A stretch of 64,000 bases of DNA from Tessaracoccus sp. (GTDB lineage: Bacteria > Actinomycetota > Actinomycetes > Propionibacteriales > Propionibacteriaceae), in the NCBI RefSeq assembly GCF_016714275.1, contig NZ_JADJNP010000004.1, forward strand, positions 558,001 to 622,000. Direction: 5' to 3'. The translations under genes were made by a program, and so were the position numbers. The notes under the pieces were generated by a model, which had not been told where the DNA came from, searched no databases, and worked only from the letters and a program-made list of their open reading frames with translations. Within the stretch, counting starts at the first letter, position 1, and every line of letters begins with the position of its first letter. Shown here piece after piece: positions 52,090-61,441 of the stretch.

Positions 52090-53208
52090 GTGGAGACGTC
52101 AAGGCGTGTAGTCCTCTCAGCGGGAATGGCGGCCGCGGGTGCGACTCTCGCCGCGTGCGGAGGCAAGCCCGAGCCCGTGGTGACTCCCACCCTCACGCCG
52201 ACGCCGTCGCCTTCTCCGACCCTCACGCCGTCGCCGAGCCCCAGCCCGTCGCCTACGCCGGAGCCGATCGAGCCGCTCACCGGCCGTCCGCTGACCGACG
52301 CCTCGCTCCTGAAACGACCGGCTGTTGCGTTGAAGGTGCCGAACCTCAAGGTGGAGCAGCCGCAGGTGGGCCTGCAGGAGGCCGACATCGTCTTCTGTCA
52401 GGTCAACGGCTTCGCCTACACGCGGCTGTGTCCGGTCTACCACAGCTCCTATCCGAAGGCCGTAGGCCCCATCCGCTCCATCCGGCCGGTCGACATCCCG
52501 CTGCTTTCGCCGATGAAGCCGGTGTTCGGCAACACGGGCGCTGCTGACTGGGTTCTCGCGTACGCCGACAAGCACTCCGGGTATCTCGAGCGCATGACTT
52601 ACCTCGACTGGCGGGGGACCGGTGCCTTCAGCGTGAACAAGGATCGGCTGTACCGGGCGAACGGGCGCACCGAGTACGACCGCGCGATTCAGGCGCACCC
52701 GGCGAAGATGGCGGAGCTGGCCACGCGCAACACCAAGGCTCCGAAGCCCTACTTCCCCTTCGCGCCCCGCGGGACCGAGGCGTCGACATCGGTCGGCGAA
52801 AAGGCGAAGACGATCGAGGTGCCCTATGGCTCCGCACACAAGTACGACATGAGTTACGAGTACGACAAGGGCAGCTCCACCTATCTGCGCAGTCAGCCGT
52901 GGGGAGAGCACATCCTCGCCGGCGGCACACGCGTGTCGGCCGACGCCGTACTGATCATCGCCGCGGCGTGGGAGATGGGCAGGATCGGTTACGGGAAGCA
53001 CGCGCCCGACCCGATCGTCGACATCATCGACGCGAAGGGCACGTTCCACTACGCCCACGGCGGCAAGGTCGTGAAGGGCACCTGGAAGAAGGGCGCGGTG
53101 AACAAGAGGTTCTCGTTCACCCTTGCCGACGGCTCGCCGCTGCTGATGGCGCCGGGCCGCACCTGGGTCGAGATGCCCGCACCGAGTGCCGACTTGCGGA
53201 TCACCTGA
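52090..53208 (+). CDS. DUF3048 (YerB-like) lipoprotein
   Basis: A 372-residue exported protein. The signal has a twin-arginine look (TSRRVVLSAG) and ends in a lipobox with Cys23. A linker of TPSPSP-type repeats (residues about 30-58) is followed by two DUF3048 parts: RPAVALKVPNLKVEQPQVGLQEADIVFCQ and DRLYRANGRTEYDRA, then the C-terminal GTWKKGAVNKRFSF. AAGGAGG lies before the GTG. The family's role at the cell surface is unknown. Confidence 0.88.
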   Translation: METSRRVVLSAGMAAAGATLAACGGKPEPVVTPTLTPTPSPSPTLTPSPSPSPSPTPEPIEPLTGRPLTDASLLKRPAVALKVPNLKVEQPQVGLQEADIVFCQVNGFAYTRLCPVYHSSYPKAVGPIRSIRPVDIPLLSPMKPVFGNTGAADWVLAYADKHSGYLERMTYLDWRGTGAFSVNKDRLYRANGRTEYDRAIQAHPAKMAELATRNTKAPKPYFPFAPRGTEASTSVGEKAKTIEVPYGSAHKYDMSYEYDKGSSTYLRSQPWGEHILAGGTRVSADAVLIIAAAWEMGRIGYGKHAPDPIVDIIDAKGTFHYAHGGKVVKGTWKKGAVNKRFSFTLADGSPLLMAPGRTWVEMPAPSADLRIT

Positions 53209-53220
53209 GCGCGGCGCCGG

Positions 53221-53904
53221 TCACCGGTTCCGCGCCCTCCGGATGATCGCCGGGAGCGCCAGAATGCCGAGGCAACACGCGATCGCGACCAGCGCCCAGA
53301 CCAATCCGGGTTGCGCTCGGGCGTTCGTCGCCGAGTCGGCGAACTCGGCCGCGACGACGGCCTGGAACTGCCTGATGGGGAGCGGGTTCGGCAGCTCCGC
53401 GGCTGTCCGTTGCGTGAGCGCGGATACCTCGCCGTCGGCGATGACGTACCACGCTCCGGACCTGGGATCGGATACCACCTGGGCGTCCTCAGGTACCGCT
53501 TCCAGCGCCGCCCCTAACTCCATGTCGCCGTCGAACCCAGCGGTCTCCGCGACGGCGCCGGCGGTGGGCCGCCACGCGGTGGCCGTGCCTGCCACATCGC
53601 CGCTCGTGAGCACGGCGGGCGCGATCCACTCGTTGGTTGATCTGGTGGGTGGGGCGTCCTGGTCGTTGGCGAGGAAGTCGCGTGACCAGGCGAAGACCTC
53701 GTGCGGCCGACCGAAGCCGACCACGGCGCGGTAATCGACGGGATCGTTCCCGACCTCTGTCGCGTGGATGTTGTCGTGCATCGCGGAGAGCGCCTCGGAG
53801 GCAAAGACCTGAGCGACATCGTCCGGCACCGTATCGTCGGCCCACGCGGGTGCCTGAGGGACGACGAAGAGGAGGGCGATACATGCTGATGGCCCGAACC
53901 TCAT
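53221..53904 (-). CDS. Secreted protein with a C-terminal membrane anchor
   Basis: A 227-residue protein with an N-terminal signal peptide (LLFVVPQAPAWA, cut around residue 22), an outer domain rich in acidic residues, and a C-terminal helix (about 201-219) followed by RRARNR, which would keep the tail inside. No family is recognised. GGAG precedes the ATG. It is convergent with the DUF3048 gene. Confidence 0.65.
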   Translation of the reverse strand: MRFGPSACIALLFVVPQAPAWADDTVPDDVAQVFASEALSAMHDNIHATEVGNDPVDYRAVVGFGRPHEVFAWSRDFLANDQDAPPTRSTNEWIAPAVLTSGDVAGTATAWRPTAGAVAETAGFDGDMELGAALEAVPEDAQVVSDPRSGAWYVIADGEVSALTQRTAAELPNPLPIRQFQAVVAAEFADSATNARAQPGLVWALVAIACCLGILALPAIIRRARNR

Positions 53905-53956
53905 GTTCGCTGGCTCCGGGGTGGCGTTGTCGGCATGGTCTGGCGCGCGCGTCGGC

Positions 53957-55888
53957 TCAACCAGCGGTGGGGATCAGCGGGGGGATCGCGGCCCTCGGGA
54001 GTGTGAGCCAGGCGTCGGGGACGCCCAGGCCCTCCGCCAGCTCGCGGGACTTGCCACGCAGTTCGCCGCACAGCGCGTCGACCTCCGCGGTGATCGCCTT
54101 CGAACGCGAGGAGTCGAAGACCTCGTGCTCCAGGAACCAGGCGCGGTTGGCTTCGATCGTCGCCAGAGCGTAGAGGTCGCAGACGCGGCCGAGCAGCACC
54201 GTGATGTAGTCGTCGTCGCAGTCCTCGATGGCGCCGATGAACGCCTCGAGCACCACGCGGTCGACGTGCGCCTTCGCCGCCTCCAGCATGTGGGGCTGGC
54301 ACTGATTGATGGCCGCGAACGGGTCGTCGGCCTTCGCGGCGGCGCGCATGCGCTTGGCAAGGCCCTCGACGGTGTGGCGCTCCCGGAACTCGAAGAGGGT
54401 CACATGCCAGCCGCGTGAGCGGAGGCGGTCGGACTCGGGGCGACGGTCGGCCGCGGCGATGAGGCGCTCGATGACCGAGCGCGCCGTCGTCCGCTCCATG
54501 AACGTCTCGCCGAGCATCTTCGCGGTCTGCTGCGCCGTCCCGCGGAGGTCCATCTCGCCCCAGGTCGTCTTGTAGTCGAGAAGCAGCGCCTTGGCGACGA
54601 GCTGCAGCAGGACGGTGTTGTCGCCCTCGAAGGTGGCGAAGACGTCGACGTCCTGCCGGAGCAGCGTGATGCCGTTGTCCGACATGAACCCTGCCCCTCC
54701 GCAGGCCTCGCGGCAGGTTTGCAGCGTGTCGTTGGCCCAGCGGGTGAGCACCGCCTTCATGCCCGCCGCGCGGGTCTCGAGCTCGCGGGACGCCTGCGGG
54801 TCCAGCGTCTCCGCGTCCTGCACGCGCTGCAGCTGCGCGGCCAGCTCGTTCTGGGCGAACCCGTAGGCGTAGGCGCGGGCGACGTCGGGGAGGAGCCGCC
54901 GCTGGTGCGTGAGGTAATCGAGCAGCGGGATCTCCTCACCCAGACCCGGCAGGCGGAACTGGCGGCGACGGTTGCCGTACTGGACCGCGATGCTGAGCGC
55001 CTTGCGGGACGCCGACGCCGCGCCGCCGCCGACGCAGATCCGGCCGCGCACCAGCGTGCCGAGCATCGTGAAGAAGCGGGCGCTCTTGGACGCGATGGGG
55101 GAGGCGTACACGCCGTCCTCGCCGATCCCGCCGTAGCGGTCGAGCAGCATCTCGCGCGGCACGCGGACGTGCTCGAAGGAGATCGTGCCGTTGTCGACGC
55201 CGAGCAGGCCGCCCTTGTGGCCTTGGTCGCGGGTGGTGACCCCGGGCAGGTCGTTGCCCTGCTCGTCGCGGATGGGCACGAGCACGACGTGCACGCCCTG
55301 GTGCTCGTCGCCGACCCAGAGCTGTCCGAACACCGCGGCCATGCGGCCGTCGCGCCCGGCGTTGCCGATGTAGGCCTTGGCCGCCGTCGGGCTAGGGGAG
55401 TGGACGACGAGCTCCGACGTCTCGGGATCCCAGGTGATCGACGTCTCGAGCGACTGCACGTCGGACCCATGGCCGATCTCCGTCATGGCGAAGCAGCCGG
55501 GAAGGCTCACGTCGATCGCGCCCGGCAGGAACGTCTCGTGGTGCCACGCGGTGCCGAGGTTCACTATGGCGCCGCCGAACAGCCCGTGCTGCACGCCCGA
55601 CTTGATGGTCAGCGAGAGGTCGCCCATGGCCACCATCTCGAAGTTGGCGACGGAGGCCGCCGCGTTGCCCGTGCCGCCCTGCGCCGTCGGGAAGCCCGCA
55701 GTGACGAAGTGGCGGTGGGCGAGCCGCTTCACGCGGTCGAGGGCCCAGTCGCGTGCATCGTCGAGGCTGAGCGTGGGGTCGCGGACGACGTCGTCGGCGG
55801 TGACAACGTCCCGCCAGCGCTGCTTGATCTCGTGGAACTCGCCGTCGAGGACGCGCTGCAGCGCGGAGCCGGTCGGGGTGATGGTCAT
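53957..55888 (-). CDS. Acyl-CoA oxidase/dehydrogenase
   Basis: A 643-residue flavoprotein of the peroxisomal acyl-CoA oxidase type, longer than the 380-residue bacterial dehydrogenases. FAMTEIGHGSDVQSLET is the FAD/substrate motif, NRRRQFRLPG the dimer contact, and LQTCREACGGAGFMSDNGI with DVFATFEGDNTVLLQLVAK matches the ACOX C-terminal half. It opens beta-oxidation, passing electrons to oxygen if it is a true oxidase. AAGGAG precedes the ATG, two bases beyond the TetR stop, so the two are co-transcribed. Confidence 0.9.
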   Translation of the reverse strand: MTITPTGSALQRVLDGEFHEIKQRWRDVVTADDVVRDPTLSLDDARDWALDRVKRLAHRHFVTAGFPTAQGGTGNAAASVANFEMVAMGDLSLTIKSGVQHGLFGGAIVNLGTAWHHETFLPGAIDVSLPGCFAMTEIGHGSDVQSLETSITWDPETSELVVHSPSPTAAKAYIGNAGRDGRMAAVFGQLWVGDEHQGVHVVLVPIRDEQGNDLPGVTTRDQGHKGGLLGVDNGTISFEHVRVPREMLLDRYGGIGEDGVYASPIASKSARFFTMLGTLVRGRICVGGGAASASRKALSIAVQYGNRRRQFRLPGLGEEIPLLDYLTHQRRLLPDVARAYAYGFAQNELAAQLQRVQDAETLDPQASRELETRAAGMKAVLTRWANDTLQTCREACGGAGFMSDNGITLLRQDVDVFATFEGDNTVLLQLVAKALLLDYKTTWGEMDLRGTAQQTAKMLGETFMERTTARSVIERLIAAADRRPESDRLRSRGWHVTLFEFRERHTVEGLAKRMRAAAKADDPFAAINQCQPHMLEAAKAHVDRVVLEAFIGAIEDCDDDYITVLLGRVCDLYALATIEANRAWFLEHEVFDSSRSKAITAEVDALCGELRGKSRELAEGLGVPDAWLTLPRAAIPPLIPTAG

Positions 55889-55890
55889 GG

Positions 55891-56523
55891 TCAACTCCTT
55901 CGTTGAGCGTCGAACGCGGGTCCGAACAGCTGGTCGATGTAGGCGACGACCTCTTTGCGAGGGCGGCGCAGGTTGGTGACGATCCACCGGTCGGCGACGG
56001 CCCAGATGAACCCGACGGCACCGTGGGCCCAGATGTTGGCGGGCTCCTCGCTGAGGCCCTCACGGCGGAGCCAGGAGCGCATGGCCTCGGCGACGGCGTT
56101 GCCGATCCGGGTGGTGATGCCGAGCACCGGGTCCTCGGTGGGGGTGTCGCCTGTGGGGCGGGAGGTGGTGAAGAGGTATAGATTGCGGTCGCGTTCCACG
56201 ACGGCGAGGTAGGCCTCCGCGAGGGTCGTGACGAGCTCGCGCGGGTCCAGTTCGCTGGCCTCGTCGAGGGGGAGCTTGTGGAGGATGAAGTCGTGCACCG
56301 ACTCGACTACGGCGGCATACAGCCCGGCCTTGTCGCCGAAGTGGCGGTAGAGGACCGTCTTCGATGTTCCGGCCTGGGCGGCGATCTCGTCCATTCCGAC
56401 GCCGGGTCCGTAGGCGCGGATGGCGCGGACGGCGTCCTGCACCAGCTTCTGGCGGCGCGTCGTGTTGTGCCGCTCCCAGCGCGTGGTGCGCCCGTCGGCC
56501 TGACGGACGGTGTCGGTGTGCAT
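55891..56523 (-). CDS. TetR-family regulator of the fatty-acid locus
   Basis: A 210-residue repressor with the TetR helix-turn-helix (GPGVGMDEIAAQAGTSKTVLYRHFGDKAGLYAAV, residues about 38-72). It lies between acyl-CoA oxidase and the divergent thiolase, and an inverted repeat fills the promoter gap. It probably responds to acyl-CoA and controls both directions. The ATG at 56523 fits normal length. Confidence 0.9.
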   Translation of the reverse strand: MHTDTVRQADGRTTRWERHNTTRRQKLVQDAVRAIRAYGPGVGMDEIAAQAGTSKTVLYRHFGDKAGLYAAVVESVHDFILHKLPLDEASELDPRELVTTLAEAYLAVVERDRNLYLFTTSRPTGDTPTEDPVLGITTRIGNAVAEAMRSWLRREGLSEEPANIWAHGAVGFIWAVADRWIVTNLRRPRKEVVAYIDQLFGPAFDAQRRS

Positions 56524-56527
56524 GAAT

Positions 56528-56564
56528 CGACAGTACCCGAAACTCAGCGTACCTGCTACTGTCG
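56528..56564. promoter_or_regulatory. Probable TetR operator between regulator and thiolase
   Basis: CGACAGTA (56528-56535) faces TACTGTCG (56557-56564) with a 21-base gap. The pair sits in the 76-base divergent promoter gap. A nearby GATATATC lies at the expected -10 region of thiolase. The wide spacing is unusual for one dimer, so two half-sites or two dimers are possible. Confidence 0.5.
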
Positions 56565-56599
56565 GTATCGGATATATCGCGAGGCCCGGGAGGATCGAT

Positions 56600-57847
56600 A
56601 TGAGGACACGCACCGCGGTGGTGGTCGGCGGCAACCGCACCCCGTTCGTCAAGGCCGGCGGGAAGTACGCGTCGGCGTCCGCACAAGACCTGTTGACCGC
56701 CGCGCTCGACGGGCTCGTCGCCCGATTCGGGCTGTCAGGGCAGAAGGTCGACGAGGTCGTCGGCGGCGCCGTGCTCAAGCACACCCGCGACTTCAACCTC
56801 ACGCGCGAGGCGGTCCTCGGCTCCGCACTCTCCCCGCACAGCCCGGCGTGCGACCTGCAGCAGGCCTGCGGCACCGGTCTGGAGGCCGTGATCTACGCAT
56901 CGAACAAGATCAGCCTCGGCCAGGCCGACCTGGCCATCGCCGGCGGGGTCGACTCGGCGTCGGACGCGCCCGTCGTCGTCACGGAGCCGCTGCGCAAGGC
57001 GATGCTCGCGCTGTCGCGGGCGCGAACGATGCCTGACAAGCTGAAGGCGCTGACGCGGATCCGCCCCTCCGACCTCGCGCCGGTCCCTCCCGCGGTCATC
57101 GAGCCGCGCACGGGCCTGAGCATGGGCGAAGCGCAGGCGCTCACCACCGCGAAGTGGGGCGTGACGCGCGAGGAGCAGGACGAGCTGGCGCTGGCCTCGC
57201 ACTGGAACCTGGCAAAGGCCTGGGACGAGGGCTTCTACGACGACCTTGTCACGCCCTACCTCGGCGTCGCGCGCGACGGCATCCTTCGCCCCGACACCTC
57301 GTTGGAGGCGCTCGCGAAGCTTCGCCCCGTCTTCGGCGCGGGCGAGGACGCGAGCATGACGGCGGGCAACTCCACCGCGCTGACCGACGGCGCCGCCGTC
57401 GTGCTGCTCGCGGAGGAGGAGCACGCGCGTGGGCGCGGCTGGCCGGTGCTGGCGCGCCTGGTCGACGCGCAGGTCGCCGCCGCCGACTACGTCACGGGTG
57501 CAGAGGATCTGCTGCTCGCGCCGACGCGGGCCATTCCCGAGCTACTCGCCCGCAACGGACTCAGGTTGGATGACTTCGACCTGATCGAGATCCACGAGGC
57601 TTTCGCCGCGACGGTGGTCGCGACGCTCAAGGCGCTGGAGGTCAACGGGACGGGCGTCGTCGACCGGGCGAAGCTGAACGTCGGCGGCTCCTCGCTGGCA
57701 GCCGGGCACCCGTTCGCGGCGACCGGCGGCCGGATGGTCGCCTCGCTGGCGAAGGCGCTGGCGGCGCGAGGGCAGGGCTCGCGAGGGCTGATCTCCATCT
57801 GCGCGGCGGGCGGCCAGGGCGTCGTCGCGATCCTCGAGGCGGTGTGA
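56600..57847 (+). CDS. Acetyl-CoA acyltransferase (thiolase, FadI-like)
   Basis: A 415-residue thiolase with Cys90 in QQACGTGLEA (acyl carrier), His370 in GHPFAATGGR and Cys401 in SICAAGGQG. It performs the last, thiolytic step of beta-oxidation. GGGAGG lies before the ATG. It is the first of three same-direction genes (thiolase, reductase, hydratase) that share the promoter gap with the TetR gene. Confidence 0.95.
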   Translation: MRTRTAVVVGGNRTPFVKAGGKYASASAQDLLTAALDGLVARFGLSGQKVDEVVGGAVLKHTRDFNLTREAVLGSALSPHSPACDLQQACGTGLEAVIYASNKISLGQADLAIAGGVDSASDAPVVVTEPLRKAMLALSRARTMPDKLKALTRIRPSDLAPVPPAVIEPRTGLSMGEAQALTTAKWGVTREEQDELALASHWNLAKAWDEGFYDDLVTPYLGVARDGILRPDTSLEALAKLRPVFGAGEDASMTAGNSTALTDGAAVVLLAEEEHARGRGWPVLARLVDAQVAAADYVTGAEDLLLAPTRAIPELLARNGLRLDDFDLIEIHEAFAATVVATLKALEVNGTGVVDRAKLNVGGSSLAAGHPFAATGGRMVASLAKALAARGQGSRGLISICAAGGQGVVAILEAV

Positions 57848-57848
57848 C

Positions 57849-59237
57849 ATGGACATCCTCGAGACCATCTACGGCACCCCCGCCGGCAAGTTCCTCGCCA
57901 GGAAGGCGGGGCTCGCGGACCCGCCGCGGCTGCGCAGGGGGCGCGTGCTCCCCGCCGGGCCGATCGTGCTGGGCGAGCTCGACGGCGGGGGCATCGCTCG
58001 CGAGACGTTCGCCCTGCTGGGGGTCACGCCCGCGGCTCCGCTGCTCGACACAGCCGACGCGCGAACCAAGGACGACAAGGGGCGCGACGTCCCGCCGCGT
58101 TACCCGAGCAAGCCAGGGGTCGTCGTCGTCGACGCGACCGGGGTCCGGCGTATCGTCGAGTTAGAGGGCATCCGGCAACTGCTCCGGCCCGTGATGCGGC
58201 AGCTGGAGTCCTCCGGCCGCGTGATCATCCTCGCCGCCGACGCTTCCGCCGTCGAGGGGCTGGAGGCCAAGGCCGTCGCGCAGGGCATCGACGGCATCAA
58301 CCGCACGGTGGCGAAGGAGTTGCGCGGGGGAGCGACGTCGAACCTGGTGTTCGTCCGCGCGGGCGCGACGGCAGACGACCTGGCCTCGACGTTCTCCTTC
58401 CTGCTGGAGGGCCGCTCCGCGTTCGTGGACGGCCAGGCGTGGCGGGTAGGCCCAGCGAAGACCACCCGCCCGTTGACCGCTCGCCCGTTCGAGGGGCGGG
58501 TCGTCGTCGTGACCGGCGCGGCTCGGGGCATCGGCGCCGCGATCGCGCGGACCTTCGCGAGGGACGGGGCGACGGTGGTCGCCGTCGACATCCCGCCGGC
58601 CGGTGACGCGCTCGCCGGCGTCGCCAACGAAGTGGGCGGCTCCGCGCTGCAACTGGACATCACCGCCGCCGCCGCCGGGCGCCGGATCGCGGAGCACGTC
58701 GCCTCGCGACACGGCGCCGACACGCGGATCTGGGCCCTCGTCCACAACGCGGGCATCACGCGCGACAGGCTGCTTGCCAACCTCGACGAGAAGCGGTGGG
58801 CGTCGGTGCTCGACGTGAATCTCGCCGCCGAGATGCGGATCAACGACTTCCTGCTGAACAACGACATCCCTGGCGGTCTGGGCGAGGAGGCCAGGATCGT
58901 CGGCATCGCCTCGACCTCCGGCGTGGCCGGCAACAAGGGGCAGACCAACTACGCGGCCTCCAAGGCGGGGGTGATGGGGCTGGTCTGGGCGATGAGCGAG
59001 GAACTCGCCGGCCGGCCGATCACGGTCAACGCCGTCGCGCCTGGGTTCATCGAGACGGAGATGACCGCCGCCATCCCCTTCGTGCAGCGCGAGATCTTCC
59101 GCCGCACGAACTCGCTCACGCAGGGGGGGAATCCTGTCGACGTCGCGGAGACCCTCGCCTACCTGTGCGGGCCGGCCTCCGGTGGCGTCGACGGCCAGGT
59201 CATTCGGGTCTGCGGACAGAACCTCGTGGGGGCCTGA
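57849..59237 (+). CDS. 3-oxoacyl-ACP/CoA reductase, high-molecular-weight FabG (FabG4-like)
   Basis: A 462-residue protein with a flavodoxin-like N-terminal domain (1-205) and a short-chain dehydrogenase domain (210-462). VVVTGAARGIG (222-229) binds NAD(P), and Ser355/Ser357, Tyr368 and Lys372 (NYAASKAG) form the active site. The two-domain form is typical of actinobacterial FabG4. It starts two bases after thiolase and could act as the 3-hydroxyacyl-CoA dehydrogenase of the pathway. Confidence 0.92.
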   Translation: MDILETIYGTPAGKFLARKAGLADPPRLRRGRVLPAGPIVLGELDGGGIARETFALLGVTPAAPLLDTADARTKDDKGRDVPPRYPSKPGVVVVDATGVRRIVELEGIRQLLRPVMRQLESSGRVIILAADASAVEGLEAKAVAQGIDGINRTVAKELRGGATSNLVFVRAGATADDLASTFSFLLEGRSAFVDGQAWRVGPAKTTRPLTARPFEGRVVVVTGAARGIGAAIARTFARDGATVVAVDIPPAGDALAGVANEVGGSALQLDITAAAAGRRIAEHVASRHGADTRIWALVHNAGITRDRLLANLDEKRWASVLDVNLAAEMRINDFLLNNDIPGGLGEEARIVGIASTSGVAGNKGQTNYAASKAGVMGLVWAMSEELAGRPITVNAVAPGFIETEMTAAIPFVQREIFRRTNSLTQGGNPVDVAETLAYLCGPASGGVDGQVIRVCGQNLVGA

Positions 59238-59238
59238 G

Positions 59239-60141
59239 ATGTCCCGCGAGGTGCGCGAGCTGACCTCCGTCCCCGAGGTCGGGCCGCTGCTCGTCAAGGG
59301 GCTCGTCGGTTCCGCGCGGAAGCGAGGAGTTCCCGTCGAGACCCTCCCGCCGCTCAGCCTGCTCCTCGACGACCAGGAGCAGGATATCGCGCGGCTCGCC
59401 GAGTATTGCCGCGTCACCGGCTTCGGCCTGACCGACCGCGTGCCCGCGACCTGGCTGCACGTGCTGACGTTTCCGCTGCAGGCGGCGTTGATGGCCGACG
59501 ACGCGTTCCCCTTCGCGTTGCCGGGCCTCGTGCATGTGAGCAACGACATGACGCTTTCGCGGGCGGTGTCGATGGGTGAGCGGCTGCGGCTCCTCGTGCG
59601 CGCCGAGAACCTCCGCCCGCACGGCAAGGGCGCGGTCTTCGACATGGTGGGGGAGGTGCACGCGAGCGATGAGCCGGTCTGGCGCGGAACCTCGCTGTAC
59701 CTGGCGACGGGGGTGCGGGTGGCCGGCGAGCCGGTCGCGGCAGAGCGGCTGGCCGCACCCTCCGTCGTTCCCTCTCAGCAGTGGCGGCTCGCCGCGGATC
59801 TCGGCCGTCGTTACGCGGAAGTGTCCGGCGACTTCAACCCCATCCACCTGAGCCCCGCGACGTCGCGGCTCTTCGGGTTCCGCCGCCCGATCATCCACGG
59901 CATGTGGACGCACGCGCGGGCGCTCGCCGGCCTCGGCCGCCTCCCCGACGCCTACCGGGCCCGGGTGCAGTTCGCGAAGCCGATCCCCCTTCCGGGCAGG
60001 GTCGGTTTCGCCGCAGCGCGCCGGGACGACGGCTGGGCGTTCGCCGTCGTGGGCAAGGAGGGCAAGCCGCACCTCGTCGGCGAGCTATCTAGTGCCGCTT
60101 CCGACGCACGCTACGACCACCACTTCCGTAACGAGCCCTAG
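59239..60141 (+). CDS. MaoC-like (R)-specific enoyl-CoA hydratase
   Basis: A 300-residue double hot-dog protein. The C-terminal half carries YAEVSGDFNPIHLSPATSRLFGFRRPIIHGMW, the hydratase 2 motif with Asp198 and His203. It hydrates 2-enoyl-CoA, the step between the acyl-CoA oxidase and the reductase. The N-terminal half lacks the motif, as usual for this layout. The ATG is one base after the reductase stop. Confidence 0.92.
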   Translation: MSREVRELTSVPEVGPLLVKGLVGSARKRGVPVETLPPLSLLLDDQEQDIARLAEYCRVTGFGLTDRVPATWLHVLTFPLQAALMADDAFPFALPGLVHVSNDMTLSRAVSMGERLRLLVRAENLRPHGKGAVFDMVGEVHASDEPVWRGTSLYLATGVRVAGEPVAAERLAAPSVVPSQQWRLAADLGRRYAEVSGDFNPIHLSPATSRLFGFRRPIIHGMWTHARALAGLGRLPDAYRARVQFAKPIPLPGRVGFAAARRDDGWAFAVVGKEGKPHLVGELSSAASDARYDHHFRNEP

Positions 60142-60181
60142 CTTCGCTAGCGTCGTGGGTCAGGAGCAGAAGCCGACGCTA
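60138..60181. terminator. Weak hairpins after the beta-oxidation operon
   Basis: CTAGC-TTC-GCTAG overlaps the hydratase stop and TAGCGTCG (60148-60155) can pair with CGACGCTA (60174-60181). Either could slow transcription before the hydrolase gene. Evidence is limited to the pairing. Confidence 0.4.
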
Positions 60182-60213
60182 CGTCCGACAGGCGACGCGA
60201 TCACAATGGGTGC

Positions 60214-60960
60214 ATGAAGAAGCATACGGTCGTCCTTTTGGTCTTGGCTGCGGCGCTGCTCGGGTACGGGATCGGCGTCGGCCAGCCGTACCTGTTGCGG
60301 GGCCCGCTCGTCGTCGGGCAGGACGCAGTGGTTCCCGGTGTCTCCGCGAGGGTCGACGTGGCCGAGGCGGGCGGGAAGGTGCTCGTCGTGGATCCGCCCA
60401 CGGGGGAGGCACGCGTGGCCTTCGTCCTCTACGGAGGAGGTCTCGTCCGCCCGCAGGCGTACGAGTGGATCGGCCAGGCGCTCGCCGCGCACGGGGTACG
60501 GACCTTGATCCCAGAGATGCCGCTCGACCTTGCCGTCCTCGGTGAAGGCCGCGCTGAGAAGGTGGCAGCCGAACTTGCGCCTGACCTCCCCGTCGTTCTG
60601 GGCGGGCACTCACTCGGGGGCGCGATGGCGGCGTCCTACGCCGCAGACCACGCCGATGCCATAGCCGGACTGGTGCTGCTAGCCTCGTATCCTGCGGACA
60701 GCGCGGACCTGAGCAGCACCGCCCTTCCCACGCTTTCGCTGCGCGCGGAGCTGGACGGGGTGGCCGATGCCGCAAAGGTGAAGGGCGGACTCAGCCGCCT
60801 GCCTGAGTCGGCCGAGTTGGTGACGATCGACGGCGCGGTGCACTCCTTCTTCGGCCGCTACGGCCCACAGGCCGGCGACGGCATCCCGACCGTCACTTGT
60901 GCCGTCGCCGAGGCCCAGATCGCGGAGGAACTGACGCGCTTCTTCGCTGGGATCGACTGA
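60214..60960 (+). CDS. Secreted or membrane-anchored alpha/beta hydrolase
   Basis: A 248-residue protein with an N-terminal hydrophobic helix (4-22) and an alpha/beta hydrolase domain. The nucleophile elbow is GGHSLGG (Ser133), with Asp181 and His210 (AVHSFFG) completing the triad. Related to dienelactone hydrolase-like proteins of unknown substrate. The ATG lies six bases after CACAAT, so a leaderless start is possible. The family is certain but not the reaction. Confidence 0.85.
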   Translation: MKKHTVVLLVLAAALLGYGIGVGQPYLLRGPLVVGQDAVVPGVSARVDVAEAGGKVLVVDPPTGEARVAFVLYGGGLVRPQAYEWIGQALAAHGVRTLIPEMPLDLAVLGEGRAEKVAAELAPDLPVVLGGHSLGGAMAASYAADHADAIAGLVLLASYPADSADLSSTALPTLSLRAELDGVADAAKVKGGLSRLPESAELVTIDGAVHSFFGRYGPQAGDGIPTVTCAVAEAQIAEELTRFFAGID

Positions 60961-60969
60961 CTTCCTTCG

Positions 60970-60996
60970 AGTGTCGCGTGTCGGAAGTAGCGCGCG
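60970..60996. repeat. Left copy of a 27-bp inverted repeat
   Basis: This copy, containing CGCGTGTCGGAAGTAGC, matches the copy at 61442-61468 in reverse orientation in 25 of 27 positions. The two flank a degraded HNH endonuclease gene about 445 bases long. Confidence 0.75.
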
Positions 60997-61004
60997 GCAC
61001 TAGC

Positions 61005-61435
61005 CCGCGGGTTCAGGAGGCCGACCTCCCATCTGCTCGTTGCCTTGTCCCCGTGGAGCCGCGTGGGTTCCACAAGTCCGCAGAGATGCGGGCAGAGCAG
61101 GACCAGGTTGGTGAGGTCTGATCTGCCGCCCTGCCACCACGGCACGACGTGGTGCGCGTGGCCTTCCGGCTCGCCGACCCCGCGGCCTGGGAACAGGCAG
61201 CCCTTGTCCCTCATCGCGAGCGCCGGTCGCTGCGCGGTGGTGAGAATCTCGTGGCGCGCCCCATGTCCAGGATCTCCGAGTGCGATCCTAGGACGACGGG
61301 GATGATCTGGGCGTCGCAGAGGAGCCGACGCAGGTCTCCTGCGGGAACCTTGTGTTCCGAGCCGAGCAGTTCAGCTGCGGTGGCTCCGTGGGGGTGACGC
61401 GCCCTAGCAGAGAGGCCATCTGGTCGATGGCCTCC
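61005..61435 (-). pseudogene. Decayed DUF222/HNH endonuclease remnant
   Basis: The minus strand still encodes ATAAELLGSEHKVPAGDL and LRRLLCDAQIIPVVLGS, the end of a DUF222 domain, then the frame shifts at about 61235-61241 and continues as AMRDKGCLFPGRG and GHAHHVVPWWQGGRSDLTNLVLLCPH, the HNH nuclease core. The usual CxxHH is changed to CPHLC, so the metal site is broken. No start codon remains. Intact members are abundant multicopy genes in Actinobacteria. The remnant is bounded by inverted repeats. Confidence 0.85.
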
Positions 61436-61441
61436 CCAGTG

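Noticed and set aside
52176..52263. Tandem repeat of TPSPSP-coding bases, considered as a DNA repeat array
   Set aside because: It encodes a low-complexity linker in the DUF3048 lipoprotein, with irregular unit length.
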